Shown here: piece by piece, positions 8,739 to 19,794 of the stretch | Layout: every line of letters starts with the position of its first letter | How positions within the stretch are numbered: the first letter of the stretch is position 1 | Program-made: the position numbers and the translations under genes | The notes under the pieces: model-generated | Told to the model about the DNA's origin: nothing | The model's input: only the letters and a program-made list of their open reading frames with translations | Databases searched by the model: none | Assembly: GCF_947496855.1 (NCBI RefSeq) | Contig: NZ_CANMED010000002.1 | Coordinates: forward strand, 434,001 to 498,000 | From: an uncultured Aquimarina sp. | GTDB lineage: Bacteria; Bacteroidota; Bacteroidia; Flavobacteriales; Flavobacteriaceae | Reading direction: 5' to 3' | Length of the DNA stretch: 64,000 nucleotides

Positions 8739-10084
8739 AACGTCAACAATGCTTCTTTTATACTAATTACCTCTTCTCCTATATCACCTGCTCCGATGGT
8801 TGTGATAACACGAGCATTACTTTTTAAAATCTCCTCTATTAAATTATCCTTCTTAACTAGTTTTTTATTTTCTAAGTTTATCATTTCTAGCAACCATTCT
8901 GAAGTTACACCTTCAATCGGCAACTCTCTTGCAGGATATATGTCTAACAACAACAACTGATCAAATTGACTCAAGCTTTCCGCAAAGTCAGCTGCAAAAT
9001 CCTGTGTCCTACTATATAAATGAGGTTGAAAAATTGCTAACACTTCTTTTTCAGGATGCATTTCTCTTATTGCTTGATGTAATGCATTAATCTCTGTTGG
9101 GTGATGTGCATAATCATCCACAAAAACCAAATCATTGGACTTAATCTGGTAACTAAAACGCCTCTGAACTCCTTTAAAAGAAAATAAAGCCTTTGCTAAG
9201 GCAGGGGTCGGGGAGCCGTATAGCAATGCCATAGCAAAGGCCGTTGTAGCATTTAACAAGTTATGTTTACCTGGCAGGTTTAAATGCAAATCCTTAATTA
9301 TTTCAATAGGTGTTTTTAAATCAAAAATATATACTCCATTATCAATACGTACATTTTGAGCACAATAGTCAGAATCGTCTTCTATTCCGTAGGTATTACC
9401 AGAAAGAGGTAATCCATTACAAACCAAAAGGTGGTCTTTTGCTCTAGATGAGAATTCTTTAAATGACTCTTCTAGTTCATTAGTTTTTTTATAAATATCT
9501 AGATGATCTGCGTCCATAGAGGTAATCGCAGCAATATCCGGATAGAGTTGCAAAAATGATCTATCAAATTCATCCGCTTCTACTACCACTACTTCACTCC
9601 CTTCTAGTATGAGATTTGAATTGTAATTTTCACTTATACCACCCAAAAAAGCTGTTACTTTTGCTCCACTTTCTTTTAATAAATGAGCCAAAATTGCAGT
9701 TGTAGTTGTTTTCCCATGAGTTCCAGCTACGGCCAAGGTGTAAGTATTTTCGGTAATAATCCCTAAAACTTCAGCTCTTTTCTTAATCGAAAACCCATTA
9801 TTTTTTACATAGTTCAGTTCTTTATGACTCACTGGGATTGCTGGAGTATAAATCATAAGTGTTTCATCGGGGTTTAAAAATAATTCTGGAATTGCATTTT
9901 CATCATCCCTAAAATGAATATCAATTCCTAAATCTTCTAAATCTGAAGTAATCTGAGTTGATGTCTTATCATATCCAGCTACATTTTTACCCAAAAACTT
10001 AAAATATCGTGCAAGAGCACTCATTCCGATACCGCCGATACCGATAAAATATATATTCTTTATGTCTTTTAAGCCCTTATTCAT
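8735..10084 (-). CDS. murC: UDP-N-acetylmuramate--L-alanine ligase
   Basis: MurC adds L-alanine to UDP-MurNAc in the cytoplasm, the first peptide step of peptidoglycan precursor synthesis. The N-terminal UDP-binding glycine motif FIGIGGIGMSALAR is at about residues 13-26, the ATP loop AGTHGKTTTTAIL at about 119-131, and VVVVEADEFDRSFL and DDYAHHPTEI mark the Mur ligase centre and C-terminal domain. The length of 449 residues is normal. It lies between murG and ftsQ, with a 4-bp overlap to ftsQ suggesting translational coupling. Confidence 0.97.
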   Translation of the reverse strand: MNKGLKDIKNIYFIGIGGIGMSALARYFKFLGKNVAGYDKTSTQITSDLEDLGIDIHFRDDENAIPELFLNPDETLMIYTPAIPVSHKELNYVKNNGFSIKKRAEVLGIITENTYTLAVAGTHGKTTTTAILAHLLKESGAKVTAFLGGISENYNSNLILEGSEVVVVEADEFDRSFLQLYPDIAAITSMDADHLDIYKKTNELEESFKEFSSRAKDHLLVCNGLPLSGNTYGIEDDSDYCAQNVRIDNGVYIFDLKTPIEIIKDLHLNLPGKHNLLNATTAFAMALLYGSPTPALAKALFSFKGVQRRFSYQIKSNDLVFVDDYAHHPTEINALHQAIREMHPEKEVLAIFQPHLYSRTQDFAADFAESLSQFDQLLLLDIYPARELPIEGVTSEWLLEMINLENKKLVKKDNLIEEILKSNARVITTIGAGDIGEEVISIKEALLTL

Positions 10085-10106
10085 TCTTCAACGCTCTACC
10101 TTTTCT

Positions 10107-11201
10107 TTATTTAATTATTTGTTCGATTTCATTTACGATATCTTTGGTTGCATTTGGTAATGCTAATTTTTTTATTGCGTGCATCAGTTTTATCTGCATA
10201 GCTTCAGATTCTAATAGCTGAGTGATCGTTTTCTGGAACTTTTCATTTAACTCAATTTCTTTTAGCATTTTAGCTCCATTCTGACTTACGATGGCATCAG
10301 CATTCTTAGTTTGATGATCTTCTGCAACATTGGGTGATGGAATAAACAATGTTGGTTTTGCCACAATACATAATTCTGAAACAGAACTCGCTCCAGCTCT
10401 TGAAACGATTGCATCAGCCGCAGCATATGCCATATCCATTGTATCTAAAAACTGATGTACTTGCACATCTCTATTAGCATCATACTTTTTGTACTCATTA
10501 TAATACAACTTACCGCATTGCCAAAGTATCTGAACTTCTTTCTTCGCAAAAAACTCAAGTTCTTTTTCTATTAATTGATTTATTCTTCTTGCACCAAGAC
10601 TCCCACCGATAACCAAAATTGTTTTCTTTTCAGGGTCAAGATTATACTTAGCAATTGCTTCTTTCCTCTTACTATGTATCTCCAATAAATCTTGACGCAC
10701 AGGATTTCCTGTTTTAATAATTTTATCTTTTGGAAAAAAGCGTTCCATATCATCATAGGCAACGCAAATTTTATCCGCAGCCTTTGCCAACCATTTATTG
10801 GTAATACCTGGAAAAGAATTTTGCTCCTGAAGTACTGTTGGGACTTTTGCTGAATTTGCCATCTTCAATAATGGACCACTTGCAAAACCTCCTGTACCTA
10901 TTACTATATCTGGATTAAAATTTTTAATAATCTTTTTAGACCTCCAAAGACTACTTAATAACTTGAAAGGGAACAACAAATTGCTTAACGACAACTTACG
11001 CTGAATCCCGCTAATCCATAAGCCTTCTATCTCATAACCTGCCTGCGGAACTTTTTGCATTTCCATACGGTCTTTAGCACCAACAAACAATATAGAAGCT
11101 TCAGGATATCTATTCTTTAATTCATTGGCAATAGAAATCGCAGGATAAATATGTCCTCCAGTTCCTCCACCCGATAATATGATTCTTGGTTGTTGCTTCA
11201 T
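10107..11201 (-). CDS. murG: UDP-N-acetylglucosamine--N-acetylmuramyl-pyrophosphoryl-undecaprenol transferase
   Basis: MurG makes lipid II from lipid I at the inner face of the membrane. The donor loop [15 protein letters not shown] is at about residues 11-25, a second glycine loop [10 protein letters not shown] at about 101-110, and the C-terminal nucleotide-sugar motif [14 protein letters not shown] and [11 protein letters not shown] are present. It has 364 residues, a typical length. It overlaps the end of ftsW by 4 bp, as expected for coupled genes in the cluster. Confidence 0.97.
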   Translation of the reverse strand: MKQQPRIILSGGGTGGHIYPAISIANELKNRYPEASILFVGAKDRMEMQKVPQAGYEIEGLWISGIQRKLSLSNLLFPFKLLSSLWRSKKIIKNFNPDIVIGTGGFASGPLLKMANSAKVPTVLQEQNSFPGITNKWLAKAADKICVAYDDMERFFPKDKIIKTGNPVRQDLLEIHSKRKEAIAKYNLDPEKKTILVIGGSLGARRINQLIEKELEFFAKKEVQILWQCGKLYYNEYKKYDANRDVQVHQFLDTMDMAYAAADAIVSRAGASSVSELCIVAKPTLFIPSPNVAEDHQTKNADAIVSQNGAKMLKEIELNEKFQKTITQLLESEAMQIKLMHAIKKLALPNATKDIVNEIEQIIK

Positions 11202-12430
11202 ATTGCTTCACTCAAAACCTCTAATGGATTTTCTTCTTTTATATCTGAATCTTCTTCATTTTCACTATTCGGACCAGACTGATTTGTTTCTAACATTTCC
11301 TCTCTACTACTACTTATACTTAACACCATCCCTATTGCCATACATGTCATCCAAATTGATGTCCCTCCACTACTAACTAGAGGAAGTGTCTGACCAGTAA
11401 CCGGAAATAATTCTACAGCAACTGCCATATTAATCAACGCCTGAAAAACAATCGGCAATCCCACGCCAATTACTAACAGCTTACCAAATACATCAGAGCT
11501 TTTATGAGCAACGATAACCAATCTAAATAAGAGCATTAAATAGAGGAACATTAGAAAAACACCCCCAACTAACCCCCATTCCTCAATAATTATAGCGTAA
11601 ATAAAATCAGATGAAGATTGTGGTAAAAAATTTCTTTGCACACTTTTACCTGGACCTTTTCCCATTACTCCGCCTCTGGCGATAGCTATTTTCGCACGTT
11701 CTATCTGATAATCTTCTGGTGTATCTTTGTCATTAAAAAAGTTTTCTGCTCTACTCACCCATGTATCAACTCGGTTAGGAAAAGCATCTGGAAAAGCCTT
11801 AGCTGTTAAAATAAAAAATGTCAGTGCTAACAAACCCGTTCCAAGCACTACCGTAATATGTCTTAATGGATATCCTCCTAAAAACACTAACATAATCACC
11901 ATGGAGAAAATAATCGCTGCGGTAGAAAAATTAGCCGGTAATATTAACATAAGGATTATAAAAACGGGGAGCCAAAGTGGAATCAATGACTCTTTAAAAG
12001 TTACTTTTTTATCCTTGATTTTAGACAGATATCTAGCTACAAACGCCATTAAAACAACAGCTGCTAAGGTAGAAGTCTGAAAAGTAACCCCTACAAATGG
12101 CAAACGAATCCATCTACTAGCATTTGCTCCTCCAATTGTGTTATTCTGAGCCATAGTAAACAACAACAACACTACTACTACGGGTAACATGATAATAGAA
12201 AGCCCCTTAAAATAGTGATACGGGATTTTATGAACCCAGTACATAATACCAAACCCCAGAAGCAAATGTGCAAAATGCTTTACCAAAAACACAAAAGTAT
12301 TTCCATCCCCATATAAATATGCTAAATTACTACTAGCGCTATACACTGGAAGAAACGAAAACAAGGCTAATAAAGCAACGATTGCCCATATTACCCTATC
12401 TCCTTTTATATTTCTTAAAACCTTTGTCAA
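11198..12430 (-). CDS. ftsW: Lipid II polymerase FtsW (SEDS family)
   Basis: This 410-residue polytopic membrane protein of the SEDS glycosyltransferase family polymerises lipid II at the septum with its partner PBP. About ten hydrophobic helices can be counted. The conserved loop with [17 protein letters not shown] and the late LVSSGGTS motif of FtsW/RodA/SpoVE are clear. A short hydrophilic acidic tail follows the last helix. Position between murD and murG in the division cluster favours FtsW over RodA. Confidence 0.96.
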   Translation of the reverse strand: MTKVLRNIKGDRVIWAIVALLALFSFLPVYSASSNLAYLYGDGNTFVFLVKHFAHLLLGFGIMYWVHKIPYHYFKGLSIIMLPVVVVLLLFTMAQNNTIGGANASRWIRLPFVGVTFQTSTLAAVVLMAFVARYLSKIKDKKVTFKESLIPLWLPVFIILMLILPANFSTAAIIFSMVIMLVFLGGYPLRHITVVLGTGLLALTFFILTAKAFPDAFPNRVDTWVSRAENFFNDKDTPEDYQIERAKIAIARGGVMGKGPGKSVQRNFLPQSSSDFIYAIIIEEWGLVGGVFLMFLYLMLLFRLVIVAHKSSDVFGKLLVIGVGLPIVFQALINMAVAVELFPVTGQTLPLVSSGGTSIWMTCMAIGMVLSISSSREEMLETNQSGPNSENEEDSDIKEENPLEVLSEAI

Positions 12431-12491
12431 CTTAGCTCTTCTTTATTTTCTATTATAAATTATTTATTTCGCCTTACTCTCTTTTACTTCA

Positions 12492-13826
12492 CTACAACTC
12501 ACGTACAGCTTCTTTAAATTGCCTCCCACGCTCTTCGTAATTTTTAAAAAGATCAAAACTTGCACAAGCTGGTGACAACAACACATTTTCATTTCGCTCT
12601 GCTATTTTATAAGCCATATTAACAGCTTCTTTTATAGACTGTGTTTCAACTATATTATCTACACAGTTACCAAAAGCATTAATTATCTTGGTATTATCTA
12701 CTCCTAAACAAATAATTGCTTTCACTTTTTCATTGACTAGAGGGTACAATTCGGTATAATCATTTCCTTTGTCGACACCTCCAACGATCCATACTGTTGC
12801 TGATTTCATGGCATCCAAAGCATAAAAAGTAGCGTTAACGTTTGTTGCCTTAGAGTCATTCACATACTGAACATTGTTTATCTTAAGAACATTCTCAAGA
12901 CGATGCTCTACTCCATGAAAATTTTCAAGACATTCTCGTATCGTTGTCTTTCTAATTTTCAATAATTGTGATACAGTGGCTGCTGCCATTGCATTTTTCA
13001 CGTTGTGATTTCCTTCTAATGCTAATTTTTTTGTTGGCATGATAAATTCGTTGTTGTCTATTGTTATTTTTATATTTTCTCCTTCCAAATACGCCCCATT
13101 TTCTACCTTTTTCTTTAATGAAAATGGTAATAATTTTGAACGAATAGGATGCTCTTCTATATACTTTGTAATTACCTCATCATCTCCATTGTAGATAAAA
13201 TAATCACTTTCTGTTTGATTCATTGTAATCCTAAATTTTGAAGCGATATAATTTTCAAATTTATATTCATATCGATCCAAGTGATCCGGTGTAATATTTG
13301 TTAGCACAGCAATATGCGGTGCAAATTTTTTAATCCCATCTAACTGAAAACTACTTAATTCTAACACATAATATGGAGTATCATTTTCTGCTACCTGTTT
13401 TGCATAACTATCTCCAATATTACCCGCCATACTTATATCCAAACCTCCATTCTTAAGCACATAGTGCGTAAGCATTGTTGTTGTAGTTTTACCATTACTT
13501 CCTGTTATCCCAACAATTTTAGCTGATGTAAACTCTGATGCAAATTCTATTTCAGATACTACAGGTACTCGTTGCTCTACTAGTTTTTTAACTAGAGCTA
13601 CATTATCCGGAATTCCAGGGCTTTTCATAACCACATCTGCTTTCAGAATTTCATCTTCTGTATGCTGTTGCTCTTCCCATTCGATTTCAAAATTTCTAAG
13701 AACTTCTTTATAATGATTTGTAATTGTTCCTTTATCTGAAACAAAGACATCAAAACCTTCTTTTTTACCCAAAACCGCGGTTCCAACTCCACTTTCTCCT
13801 GCACCAAGAACTACTAGTTTTTTCAC
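12492..13826 (-). CDS. murD: UDP-N-acetylmuramoylalanine--D-glutamate ligase
   Basis: MurD adds D-glutamate to UDP-MurNAc-L-Ala. Visible motifs are LVVLGAGESGVGTAVL at the N-terminus, the ATP loop GITGSNGKTTTTML near residues 107-120, LTNITPDHLDRY and YVNDSKATNVNAT. The length of 444 residues is normal. Only one base separates it from mraY, while a 61-bp spacer with no clear terminator separates it from ftsW. Confidence 0.97.
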   Translation of the reverse strand: MKKLVVLGAGESGVGTAVLGKKEGFDVFVSDKGTITNHYKEVLRNFEIEWEEQQHTEDEILKADVVMKSPGIPDNVALVKKLVEQRVPVVSEIEFASEFTSAKIVGITGSNGKTTTTMLTHYVLKNGGLDISMAGNIGDSYAKQVAENDTPYYVLELSSFQLDGIKKFAPHIAVLTNITPDHLDRYEYKFENYIASKFRITMNQTESDYFIYNGDDEVITKYIEEHPIRSKLLPFSLKKKVENGAYLEGENIKITIDNNEFIMPTKKLALEGNHNVKNAMAAATVSQLLKIRKTTIRECLENFHGVEHRLENVLKINNVQYVNDSKATNVNATFYALDAMKSATVWIVGGVDKGNDYTELYPLVNEKVKAIICLGVDNTKIINAFGNCVDNIVETQSIKEAVNMAYKIAERNENVLLSPACASFDLFKNYEERGRQFKEAVREL

Positions 13827-13827
13827 T

Positions 13828-15057
13828 TTATCTAACTTTTAAAGTAATGACAGCGATGATTGCCAAAAAAATTCCAATGATCCAGAATCTAGCTACAATC
13901 TTACTTTCGTGTATTCCTTTTTTCTGATAATGATGATGTAATGGGGACATCAGAAATATCCTTCTTCCTTCACCATATTTTTTTCTGGTATATTTAAACC
14001 AACTTACCTGCATCATAACCGATAAGGTTTCTATAAAAAAGATTCCGCATACAATCGGAATTAAAAACTCTTTTCGTATTGCAATTGCAATTACCGCTAT
14101 TATACCTCCAATTGTTAAACTACCAGTATCTCCCATGAAAACTTGCGCTGGATAGGTGTTATACCATAAAAAACCGACCAATGCTCCTGCAAACGCCGCT
14201 ATGTAAATAGTCATCTCACCAGAATTAGGGATATACATTACATTGAGATAATCAGAAAAAACAATATTACCTGATACCCAAGCAAATAATGCCAATGTGA
14301 GCACAATAATCGCAGAAGAACCAGCGGCCAATCCATCGATTCCATCGGTAAGATTAGCGCCATTAGAAACAGCTGTCACAATAAAAATCACAATAGGAAT
14401 AAAAACTAACCAAGCATAATTAACTAGACTGGGATTGATCCATGTAATCAAACTAGCATAATCGAACTCGTTATTTTTAATAAACGGTAAAGTTGTTTTC
14501 GTAGATTTAATTGCAGGGTTAAAATCAGATTGACTTTCTACTTTCACAACTTGTTCAATATCAGAATTAACCTTTTCTTCTTTAACTGTAATATCATCAT
14601 GAAAATACATAGTACAACCCACGATAAGTCCAAGCCCCACTTGACCTATTACCTTAAATCTTCCGGCTAATCCTTCTTTATCTTTCTTTTTTATTTTTAG
14701 ATAATCATCTGTAAAACCAATAACACCCATCCATAAAGTGGTTATAATCAAGAGGATGATATAAATATTATCAAGCTTAGCAAAAAGTAATGCAGGAACC
14801 AGTGTCGCTAGAATGATTATAATACCACCCATAGTTGGAGTGCCTGCTTTTTCAGCCTGCCCGTCTAAACCAAGCTCCCTAATGCTTTCGCCCATCTGTT
14901 TTTTCTGCAAAAAAACTATGATTCGTTTACCATAAATAGTGGAAATCAATAGCGATAGAATAATTGCCATTGCTGCTCTAAATGTGATAAACTGAAACAA
15001 GGATGCTCCAGGAAATTGGTATTCACTTTCTAAATATTGAAACAAATAATATAACAT
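13828..15057 (-). CDS. mraY: Phospho-N-acetylmuramoyl-pentapeptide-transferase
   Basis: MraY transfers phospho-MurNAc-pentapeptide to undecaprenyl phosphate, forming lipid I. The sequence has about ten membrane helices, the [10 protein letters not shown] motif, [18 protein letters not shown] and MGDTGSL, and the [12 protein letters not shown] stretch near the C-terminus. A hydrophilic insertion of about 50 residues after the fourth helix is usual in Bacteroidota enzymes. The frame also allows a GTG four codons earlier (15069). The ATG at 15057 ([10 protein letters not shown]) is preferred because AAAGGTGA lies just upstream of it and family members start there. Confidence 0.95.
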   Translation of the reverse strand: MLYYLFQYLESEYQFPGASLFQFITFRAAMAIILSLLISTIYGKRIIVFLQKKQMGESIRELGLDGQAEKAGTPTMGGIIIILATLVPALLFAKLDNIYIILLIITTLWMGVIGFTDDYLKIKKKDKEGLAGRFKVIGQVGLGLIVGCTMYFHDDITVKEEKVNSDIEQVVKVESQSDFNPAIKSTKTTLPFIKNNEFDYASLITWINPSLVNYAWLVFIPIVIFIVTAVSNGANLTDGIDGLAAGSSAIIVLTLALFAWVSGNIVFSDYLNVMYIPNSGEMTIYIAAFAGALVGFLWYNTYPAQVFMGDTGSLTIGGIIAVIAIAIRKEFLIPIVCGIFFIETLSVMMQVSWFKYTRKKYGEGRRIFLMSPLHHHYQKKGIHESKIVARFWIIGIFLAIIAVITLKVR

Positions 15058-15112
15058 ATATATCTTCACCTTTTAGCTCCATTCTAAACAGAATACAACT
15101 GAAAGGATTTAT

Positions 15113-16576
15113 TTATTTTCCTATTTTTTTTAATTCTTCTTTTACTATTTCAAAATCATTAAAATCTAATCTTTCTCCATTTGTTTCCTGATAGGTTTCA
15201 TGACCTTTTCCTGCTATCAAAATAATATCGTTCTCTTCTGCAAATTGGCAAGCAGTTCTTATAGCCTGCTTTCTATCTGAAATTGAAATCATTTTCTTAT
15301 AATTCTGAGGTTCTACACCTTTCTCTATATCCTCTATAATCTTCTCCGGACTCTCTGTTCTTGGGTTATCACTCGTAAAAACCACTTTATTACTTAATGT
15401 TGTAGCGATATTGCCCATCACAGATCTTTTCCCTTTATCCCTATCACCTCCACACCCCACAACGGTAATTAAAGTTTCATTATTAGTACGTATATCATTA
15501 ATTGTTTCTAAAACATTCTTCAAAGCATCAGGTGTGTGTGCATAATCAACTATAGCAGTAATCTTTTTATCAGAAATTAGATATTGAAATCTTCCACTAA
15601 CACTTTCTAGATCACTTAATAGTTGTAAAATCTCCAATGTTTCGAGTCCTAATAATTCTGCAGTCCCAAAAATTGCTAACAGATTATAAGCATTAAAGCT
15701 CCCTATAAGTCTTGTCCAAACTTCATTATCATTTATCTTCAACAGTAAGCCACCGAGACTATTTTCTAAAATCTGCCCTCTAAAATCAGCATAAGATTTT
15801 AGAGCATACGTATATTGCTTCGCCTTAGTATTTTGAAGCATAAAGCTTCCGTTTTTATCATCTTTGTTAGTCAATGCAAACGCCTTATTTCCTAATTCAT
15901 CAAAAAACACTTTTTTTACATCCCTGTATTCTTTAAATGTATTGTGATAATCAAGATGATCATGTGACAAATTCGTAAAAACACCTCCTTCGAACACCAA
16001 TCCAGCTGTACGCTTCTGATCAATCCCATGAGAGCTTACTTCCATAAAACAATATTCTACACCAGCATCATTCATTTCCTTTAGGTAGTAGTTTATTGTT
16101 AAAGAATCTGGCGTTGTATGGGTTGCCTTATATTCTAAATCATCAACAAGTATTTTCACAGTAGACAACAATCCTACTTTATAACCAGCCTTTTTAAAGA
16201 GTTGATACAACAAAGTAGCTATGGTTGTTTTCCCGTTAGTACCTGTTACTCCAACAAGTTTTAAATTCTCTGATGGGCCCTCATAAAAATTAGCTGCGAT
16301 AATCGCCAGCGCTTTCTGTGCATCTTCTACCTGAACATAAACTAAACCATCAATCAAGAATTCTGGCATTGTTTCACATATGATAGCTATTGCACCTTGA
16401 TTAATAGCTTTTTCTATGTAATCATGACCATCGACCTCAGTTCCCTTGATGGCGACAAACACATCATTCTGTTCGACTTTTCTTGAATCGAATTCAACCT
16501 TTTTAATGCTTGTCGTTGTGTTTCCAACCACAGCATTCATAGGAACTTTATATAAAATATCTTTTAGCTCGATCAC
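15113..16576 (-). CDS. murE: UDP-N-acetylmuramoyl-L-alanyl-D-glutamate--2,6-diaminopimelate ligase
   Basis: MurE adds the third amino acid to the peptidoglycan precursor. The ATP loop GVTGTNGKTTIATL is at about residues 107-120. The DNPR tetrapeptide (TSDNPRTESP, near residue 405) is the known mark of meso-diaminopimelate specificity, as opposed to lysine. The protein has 487 residues, a full-length enzyme. It overlaps the end of the ftsI-type gene by 4 bp. murF is not in this cluster and must be elsewhere. Confidence 0.97.
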   Translation of the reverse strand: MIELKDILYKVPMNAVVGNTTTSIKKVEFDSRKVEQNDVFVAIKGTEVDGHDYIEKAINQGAIAIICETMPEFLIDGLVYVQVEDAQKALAIIAANFYEGPSENLKLVGVTGTNGKTTIATLLYQLFKKAGYKVGLLSTVKILVDDLEYKATHTTPDSLTINYYLKEMNDAGVEYCFMEVSSHGIDQKRTAGLVFEGGVFTNLSHDHLDYHNTFKEYRDVKKVFFDELGNKAFALTNKDDKNGSFMLQNTKAKQYTYALKSYADFRGQILENSLGGLLLKINDNEVWTRLIGSFNAYNLLAIFGTAELLGLETLEILQLLSDLESVSGRFQYLISDKKITAIVDYAHTPDALKNVLETINDIRTNNETLITVVGCGGDRDKGKRSVMGNIATTLSNKVVFTSDNPRTESPEKIIEDIEKGVEPQNYKKMISISDRKQAIRTACQFAEENDIILIAGKGHETYQETNGERLDFNDFEIVKEELKKIGK

Positions 16577-18567
16577 GATAATTCTATTCTAATAGTTTGA
16601 TTGGTTTGTACTTTAGCTCCTGGTTCTATAGATTGACTCTTTACTTTACCCGAGCCTTTTACTTCTACTTTTAATCCCATATTTTCTAAAAGAGAAATAA
16701 CATCCATAGCGGGCATTCCTTTTAGGTTTGGCATTATAGTTTTATATTTTCGTGCTTTCTGAAAGTATTCTTCATAGCTCTTTGCTATCTCTTTGCTTTC
16801 AACTATGCTAGAAGACACCTCATCCACAACAGGAATATCATTATAAACTTTTAAAGCGATTGTTTTAAAAACCGGAGCTGCGACAATATTTCCATAGTAT
16901 CCTTTTTTCTTATTAGGCTTATGAATAACAACTATGCAGGAATATCTAGGGTCTTCTGCAGGAAAATATCCCGCAAAGGAGGATATATATTCTCTTTCTT
17001 TAGCTTTCCCATAGTTACCCCAACATGTCCCTGTTTTTCCTGCTATCTGAAAATTCTCCGTCTGTATGTTATCAGCTGTTCCCCTAATCACTACATTCTT
17101 CATTATCTCCTGTACAATTTTTGCAGTTTCTTTAGAACATATTGCAGGATTAAGCACTTCTTTATCAAACCTTTCTTTGGTTTTATCCCAAGCTTTTACT
17201 TCCTTTATAAAACGTGGCTTTACCATCTCTCCGTCATTGGCAATAGCATTATAGAAAGCTAATACTTGTAATGGAGTCAACGCCACACCATATCCGTGTG
17301 CCATCCAAGGCAATGTAGTACCATACCAATCTTTATCACCGGGATAAGGAATTTTTGGTTTACCTTCACCTCTAATAGATAATCCCAATGTTTTGTGTAA
17401 CCCCATATTCATTAATCGGTTCACAAACTTCTTTGGATCATTCTTATAATTTTCATCGATTATTTTTGCAAAAGCAGTATTTGATGATAATTCGAATGCT
17501 TTCGCCGCAGATATTTTGCCATATCCCCCCCATTTAGAATCCTTTACAACTCTATCATAAAATTTCACGCGACCATTCTCAGTATCTACCACATAACTAG
17601 AATCAATCACTCTATCTTCTAACGCAGCAACCAAGGCCATCAATTTAAAAGTTGATCCTGGTTCGTGAGATTCTCCTACGGCATAATTCAACTTCTCATA
17701 ATACTTACCTGATTTGGTACGACCAAGATTAGAAATTGCTTTTATCTCTCCAGTTCTAGTTTCCATCACCACGACCGTTCCATGTTCCGCTTCAAACTTT
17801 TCTAATTGTGCCAATAAGGCGTGATGTGTAATATCTTGAACATTCACATCTATTGTAGAAATAACATCATACCCATCCTGAGGCTCTACTTCATTAGCAT
17901 CTCCAATAGGTTTCCATTGATTCTTTGCGATTTTTTGTTTTTTACGTTTCCCTTCTTTTCCTCTTAAAAAAGGCCCATAAGCACCTTCTAAACCAACTCT
18001 GGTATAATAGCCTTGATCATCGCGGCGTTCGTACCCAACAGTTCTTTCTGCTATTTTCCCGATTGGATGCTCTCGAATTGTTCGTTGTTCTACAATCAAT
18101 CCACCACGGTTTGCACCGTATTTCAATAAAGGGAAATTCTTAACACGCATGTACTGAGAATACCCAAGATTTCTTCGAATTAAAAAATACCTATTTTTGT
18201 TATCTCTAGCCCTCCTTAATACATCATCATAATGTTCTGCAGATTTACCAAACTCTTTTGACAATGCTTTAGATAACTCCTTAATATTTTCTCTAAAATC
18301 TTTATCTGTAACAGTAACAGCATCAAAACGGATATCATACTTAGGTACGGATGTAGCCAACAAATTGCCCTTACTATCATACAAATTGCCACGGTTTGCT
18401 GGTATATCAAATGTTTTGAAAACACGCTGCTCTCCCTTAGCACGATACATATCACCTTCTACGAATTGTGTCTTTGCCAGCTTTACCACAACTAAAATTG
18501 CGAAGATGAACATACATCCCGCAATGAAGTATAACCTGTTTAATATGTTTTTATCTTTTACTGCCAA
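16573..18567 (-). CDS. ftsI: Penicillin-binding protein 2 / FtsI-type transpeptidase with PASTA domain
   Basis: This 664-residue class B PBP makes septal peptide cross-links. One N-terminal membrane helix (FIAGCMFIFAILVVV, residues 14-28) is followed by the dimerisation domain (FDIPANRGNLYDSKGNLLA). The active-site motifs are all present: SxxK in PGSTFKLMA at about residue 302, SSN in ELSSNTAF, and KTGT in AGKTGTCWG. A single PASTA domain ends the protein (MPNLKGMPAMDVISLLENMG), a feature of Bacteroidota and Gram-positive FtsI homologues but not of E. coli. It lies 7 bp after ftsL and overlaps murE. Confidence 0.97.
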   Translation of the reverse strand: MAVKDKNILNRLYFIAGCMFIFAILVVVKLAKTQFVEGDMYRAKGEQRVFKTFDIPANRGNLYDSKGNLLATSVPKYDIRFDAVTVTDKDFRENIKELSKALSKEFGKSAEHYDDVLRRARDNKNRYFLIRRNLGYSQYMRVKNFPLLKYGANRGGLIVEQRTIREHPIGKIAERTVGYERRDDQGYYTRVGLEGAYGPFLRGKEGKRKKQKIAKNQWKPIGDANEVEPQDGYDVISTIDVNVQDITHHALLAQLEKFEAEHGTVVVMETRTGEIKAISNLGRTKSGKYYEKLNYAVGESHEPGSTFKLMALVAALEDRVIDSSYVVDTENGRVKFYDRVVKDSKWGGYGKISAAKAFELSSNTAFAKIIDENYKNDPKKFVNRLMNMGLHKTLGLSIRGEGKPKIPYPGDKDWYGTTLPWMAHGYGVALTPLQVLAFYNAIANDGEMVKPRFIKEVKAWDKTKERFDKEVLNPAICSKETAKIVQEIMKNVVIRGTADNIQTENFQIAGKTGTCWGNYGKAKEREYISSFAGYFPAEDPRYSCIVVIHKPNKKKGYYGNIVAAPVFKTIALKVYNDIPVVDEVSSSIVESKEIAKSYEEYFQKARKYKTIMPNLKGMPAMDVISLLENMGLKVEVKGSGKVKSQSIEPGAKVQTNQTIRIELS

Positions 18568-18574
18568 AACAACT

Positions 18575-18886
18575 TTATTCTTTTACTATTATTTTTTGTG
18601 GTGGTTTTGTTGGTCTTTTGATTCCTTTTTTTGTCATTTTTTCGATGACAGATGATTCCATCTTTAATTGCATCAATTCTGTTCTACCATCTACAAACTG
18701 AGTTCTTAATTCTCGTACTTCATTATTTAGTTTTGCAATCTCATGAACTTTACTTTCTGCGTTATGAGAACTCGCAATCATAATGATTGCCAAAAATGAC
18801 AAAAAGAGAAGCATACGCCAGTTCTTCATTGCATCATCAGCAATTAGAAACTTACCCTTTAATATATCGTATACTGTTTGCTTCAA
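18575..18886 (-). CDS. ftsL: FtsL-like cell division protein
   Basis: The protein has 103 residues, with one membrane helix (MLLFLSFLAIIMIASS, about 25-40) and a coiled-coil-like stretch after it (EIAKLNNEVRELRTQFVDGRTELMQLKMES). It ends in a basic proline-rich tail. FtsL proteins are poorly conserved; size, topology and position between rsmH and ftsI identify it. It overlaps rsmH by 4 bp. Confidence 0.9.
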   Translation of the reverse strand: MKQTVYDILKGKFLIADDAMKNWRMLLFLSFLAIIMIASSHNAESKVHEIAKLNNEVRELRTQFVDGRTELMQLKMESSVIEKMTKKGIKRPTKPPQKIIVKE

Positions 18887-19794
18887 ATTCTTTTCGCTAT
18901 TCTTAGTTTCGCACTTCGCGCTCTGTTATTTATTTTAATCTCCTCATCCGCAGGAATTATAAGTCCTCCCACTTTTTTGAAAGGCACAGATATATTACCA
19001 TACATATCCTTTTCGGGTTCTCCTTCGAACATACCGCTTCTGATATATCTTTTTACTAATCTATCTTCTAAAGAATGATATGATATCATACTAATTCTTC
19101 CGCCTTCATCTAACACATCTTGTGTTTGCATTAAAAACTCTTTTAATACTTCGATTTCTTGATTTACTTCAATTCTAATTGCCTGATATATTTGTGCCAA
19201 TATTTTATGCTCTTTATATTTTACCATAAATGGCTTTAGCACTTCTTTTAACTCTACACTCGTCTTAATAGGTTTTTCTTTTCTTGAGTTAACAATAGCT
19301 CTAGCCAGCTTAGGAGAATTTCTTAACTCTCCATACTGAAAAAACATCGTTCTCAAATTCGATTCGTCGTATTCATTGATCACATGATAAGCTGACAACT
19401 CATCACCCTGATTCATTCTCATGTCCAAATCCGCTTCAAACCGTGTAGAAAAACCTCGTTCTGCAACGTCAAATTGATGAGATGAAACTCCAAAATCTCC
19501 TAAAATCCCATCTACTTTTCGCACTCCATGAAAACGAAGAAAACGCTTGATAAACCTAAAGTTCTCATTAATCAAAACAAACCTCTCATCATCAATAACA
19601 TTAGTTAATGCATCTTTATCCTGATCAAAAGCATATAATTTACCCTTCTCTCCAAGTCTTTTTAAAATCTCTCTAGAATGACCTCCTCCACCAAAAGTCA
19701 CATCTACGTAAACTCCATCAGGTTTGATCGCTAGACCATCGACAGTTTCTTTTAATAAAACTGGGTTATGATATTCCATCTGTTTCATCGTCAA
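18883..19794 (-). CDS. rsmH: 16S rRNA (cytosine(1402)-N(4))-methyltransferase RsmH
   Basis: RsmH (MraW) methylates C1402 of 16S rRNA with S-adenosylmethionine. The signature begins YHNPVLLKETVDGL, with the SAM loop VDVTFGGGGHSREIL at about residues 30-44 and GILGDFGVSSHQFD, RFDLDMRM-like (RFEADLDMRMNQG) and SYHSLEDRLVKRY further on. The frame opens at 19794, but the fifth following codon is also ATG (19779, MEYHNPV), which matches the usual start of relatives. Either way it overlaps the 3' end of mraZ, so the two are coupled. Confidence 0.95.
   Translation of the reverse strand: MTMKQMEYHNPVLLKETVDGLAIKPDGVYVDVTFGGGGHSREILKRLGEKGKLYAFDQDKDALTNVIDDERFVLINENFRFIKRFLRFHGVRKVDGILGDFGVSSHQFDVAERGFSTRFEADLDMRMNQGDELSAYHVINEYDESNLRTMFFQYGELRNSPKLARAIVNSRKEKPIKTSVELKEVLKPFMVKYKEHKILAQIYQAIRIEVNQEIEVLKEFLMQTQDVLDEGGRISMISYHSLEDRLVKRYIRSGMFEGEPEKDMYGNISVPFKKVGGLIIPADEEIKINNRARSAKLRIAKRI

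Noticed and set aside
9917..12080. Long plus-strand frames inside murC, murG and ftsW
   Set aside because: They are antisense shadows of well-conserved genes, with no motif, promoter or sensible protein composition.
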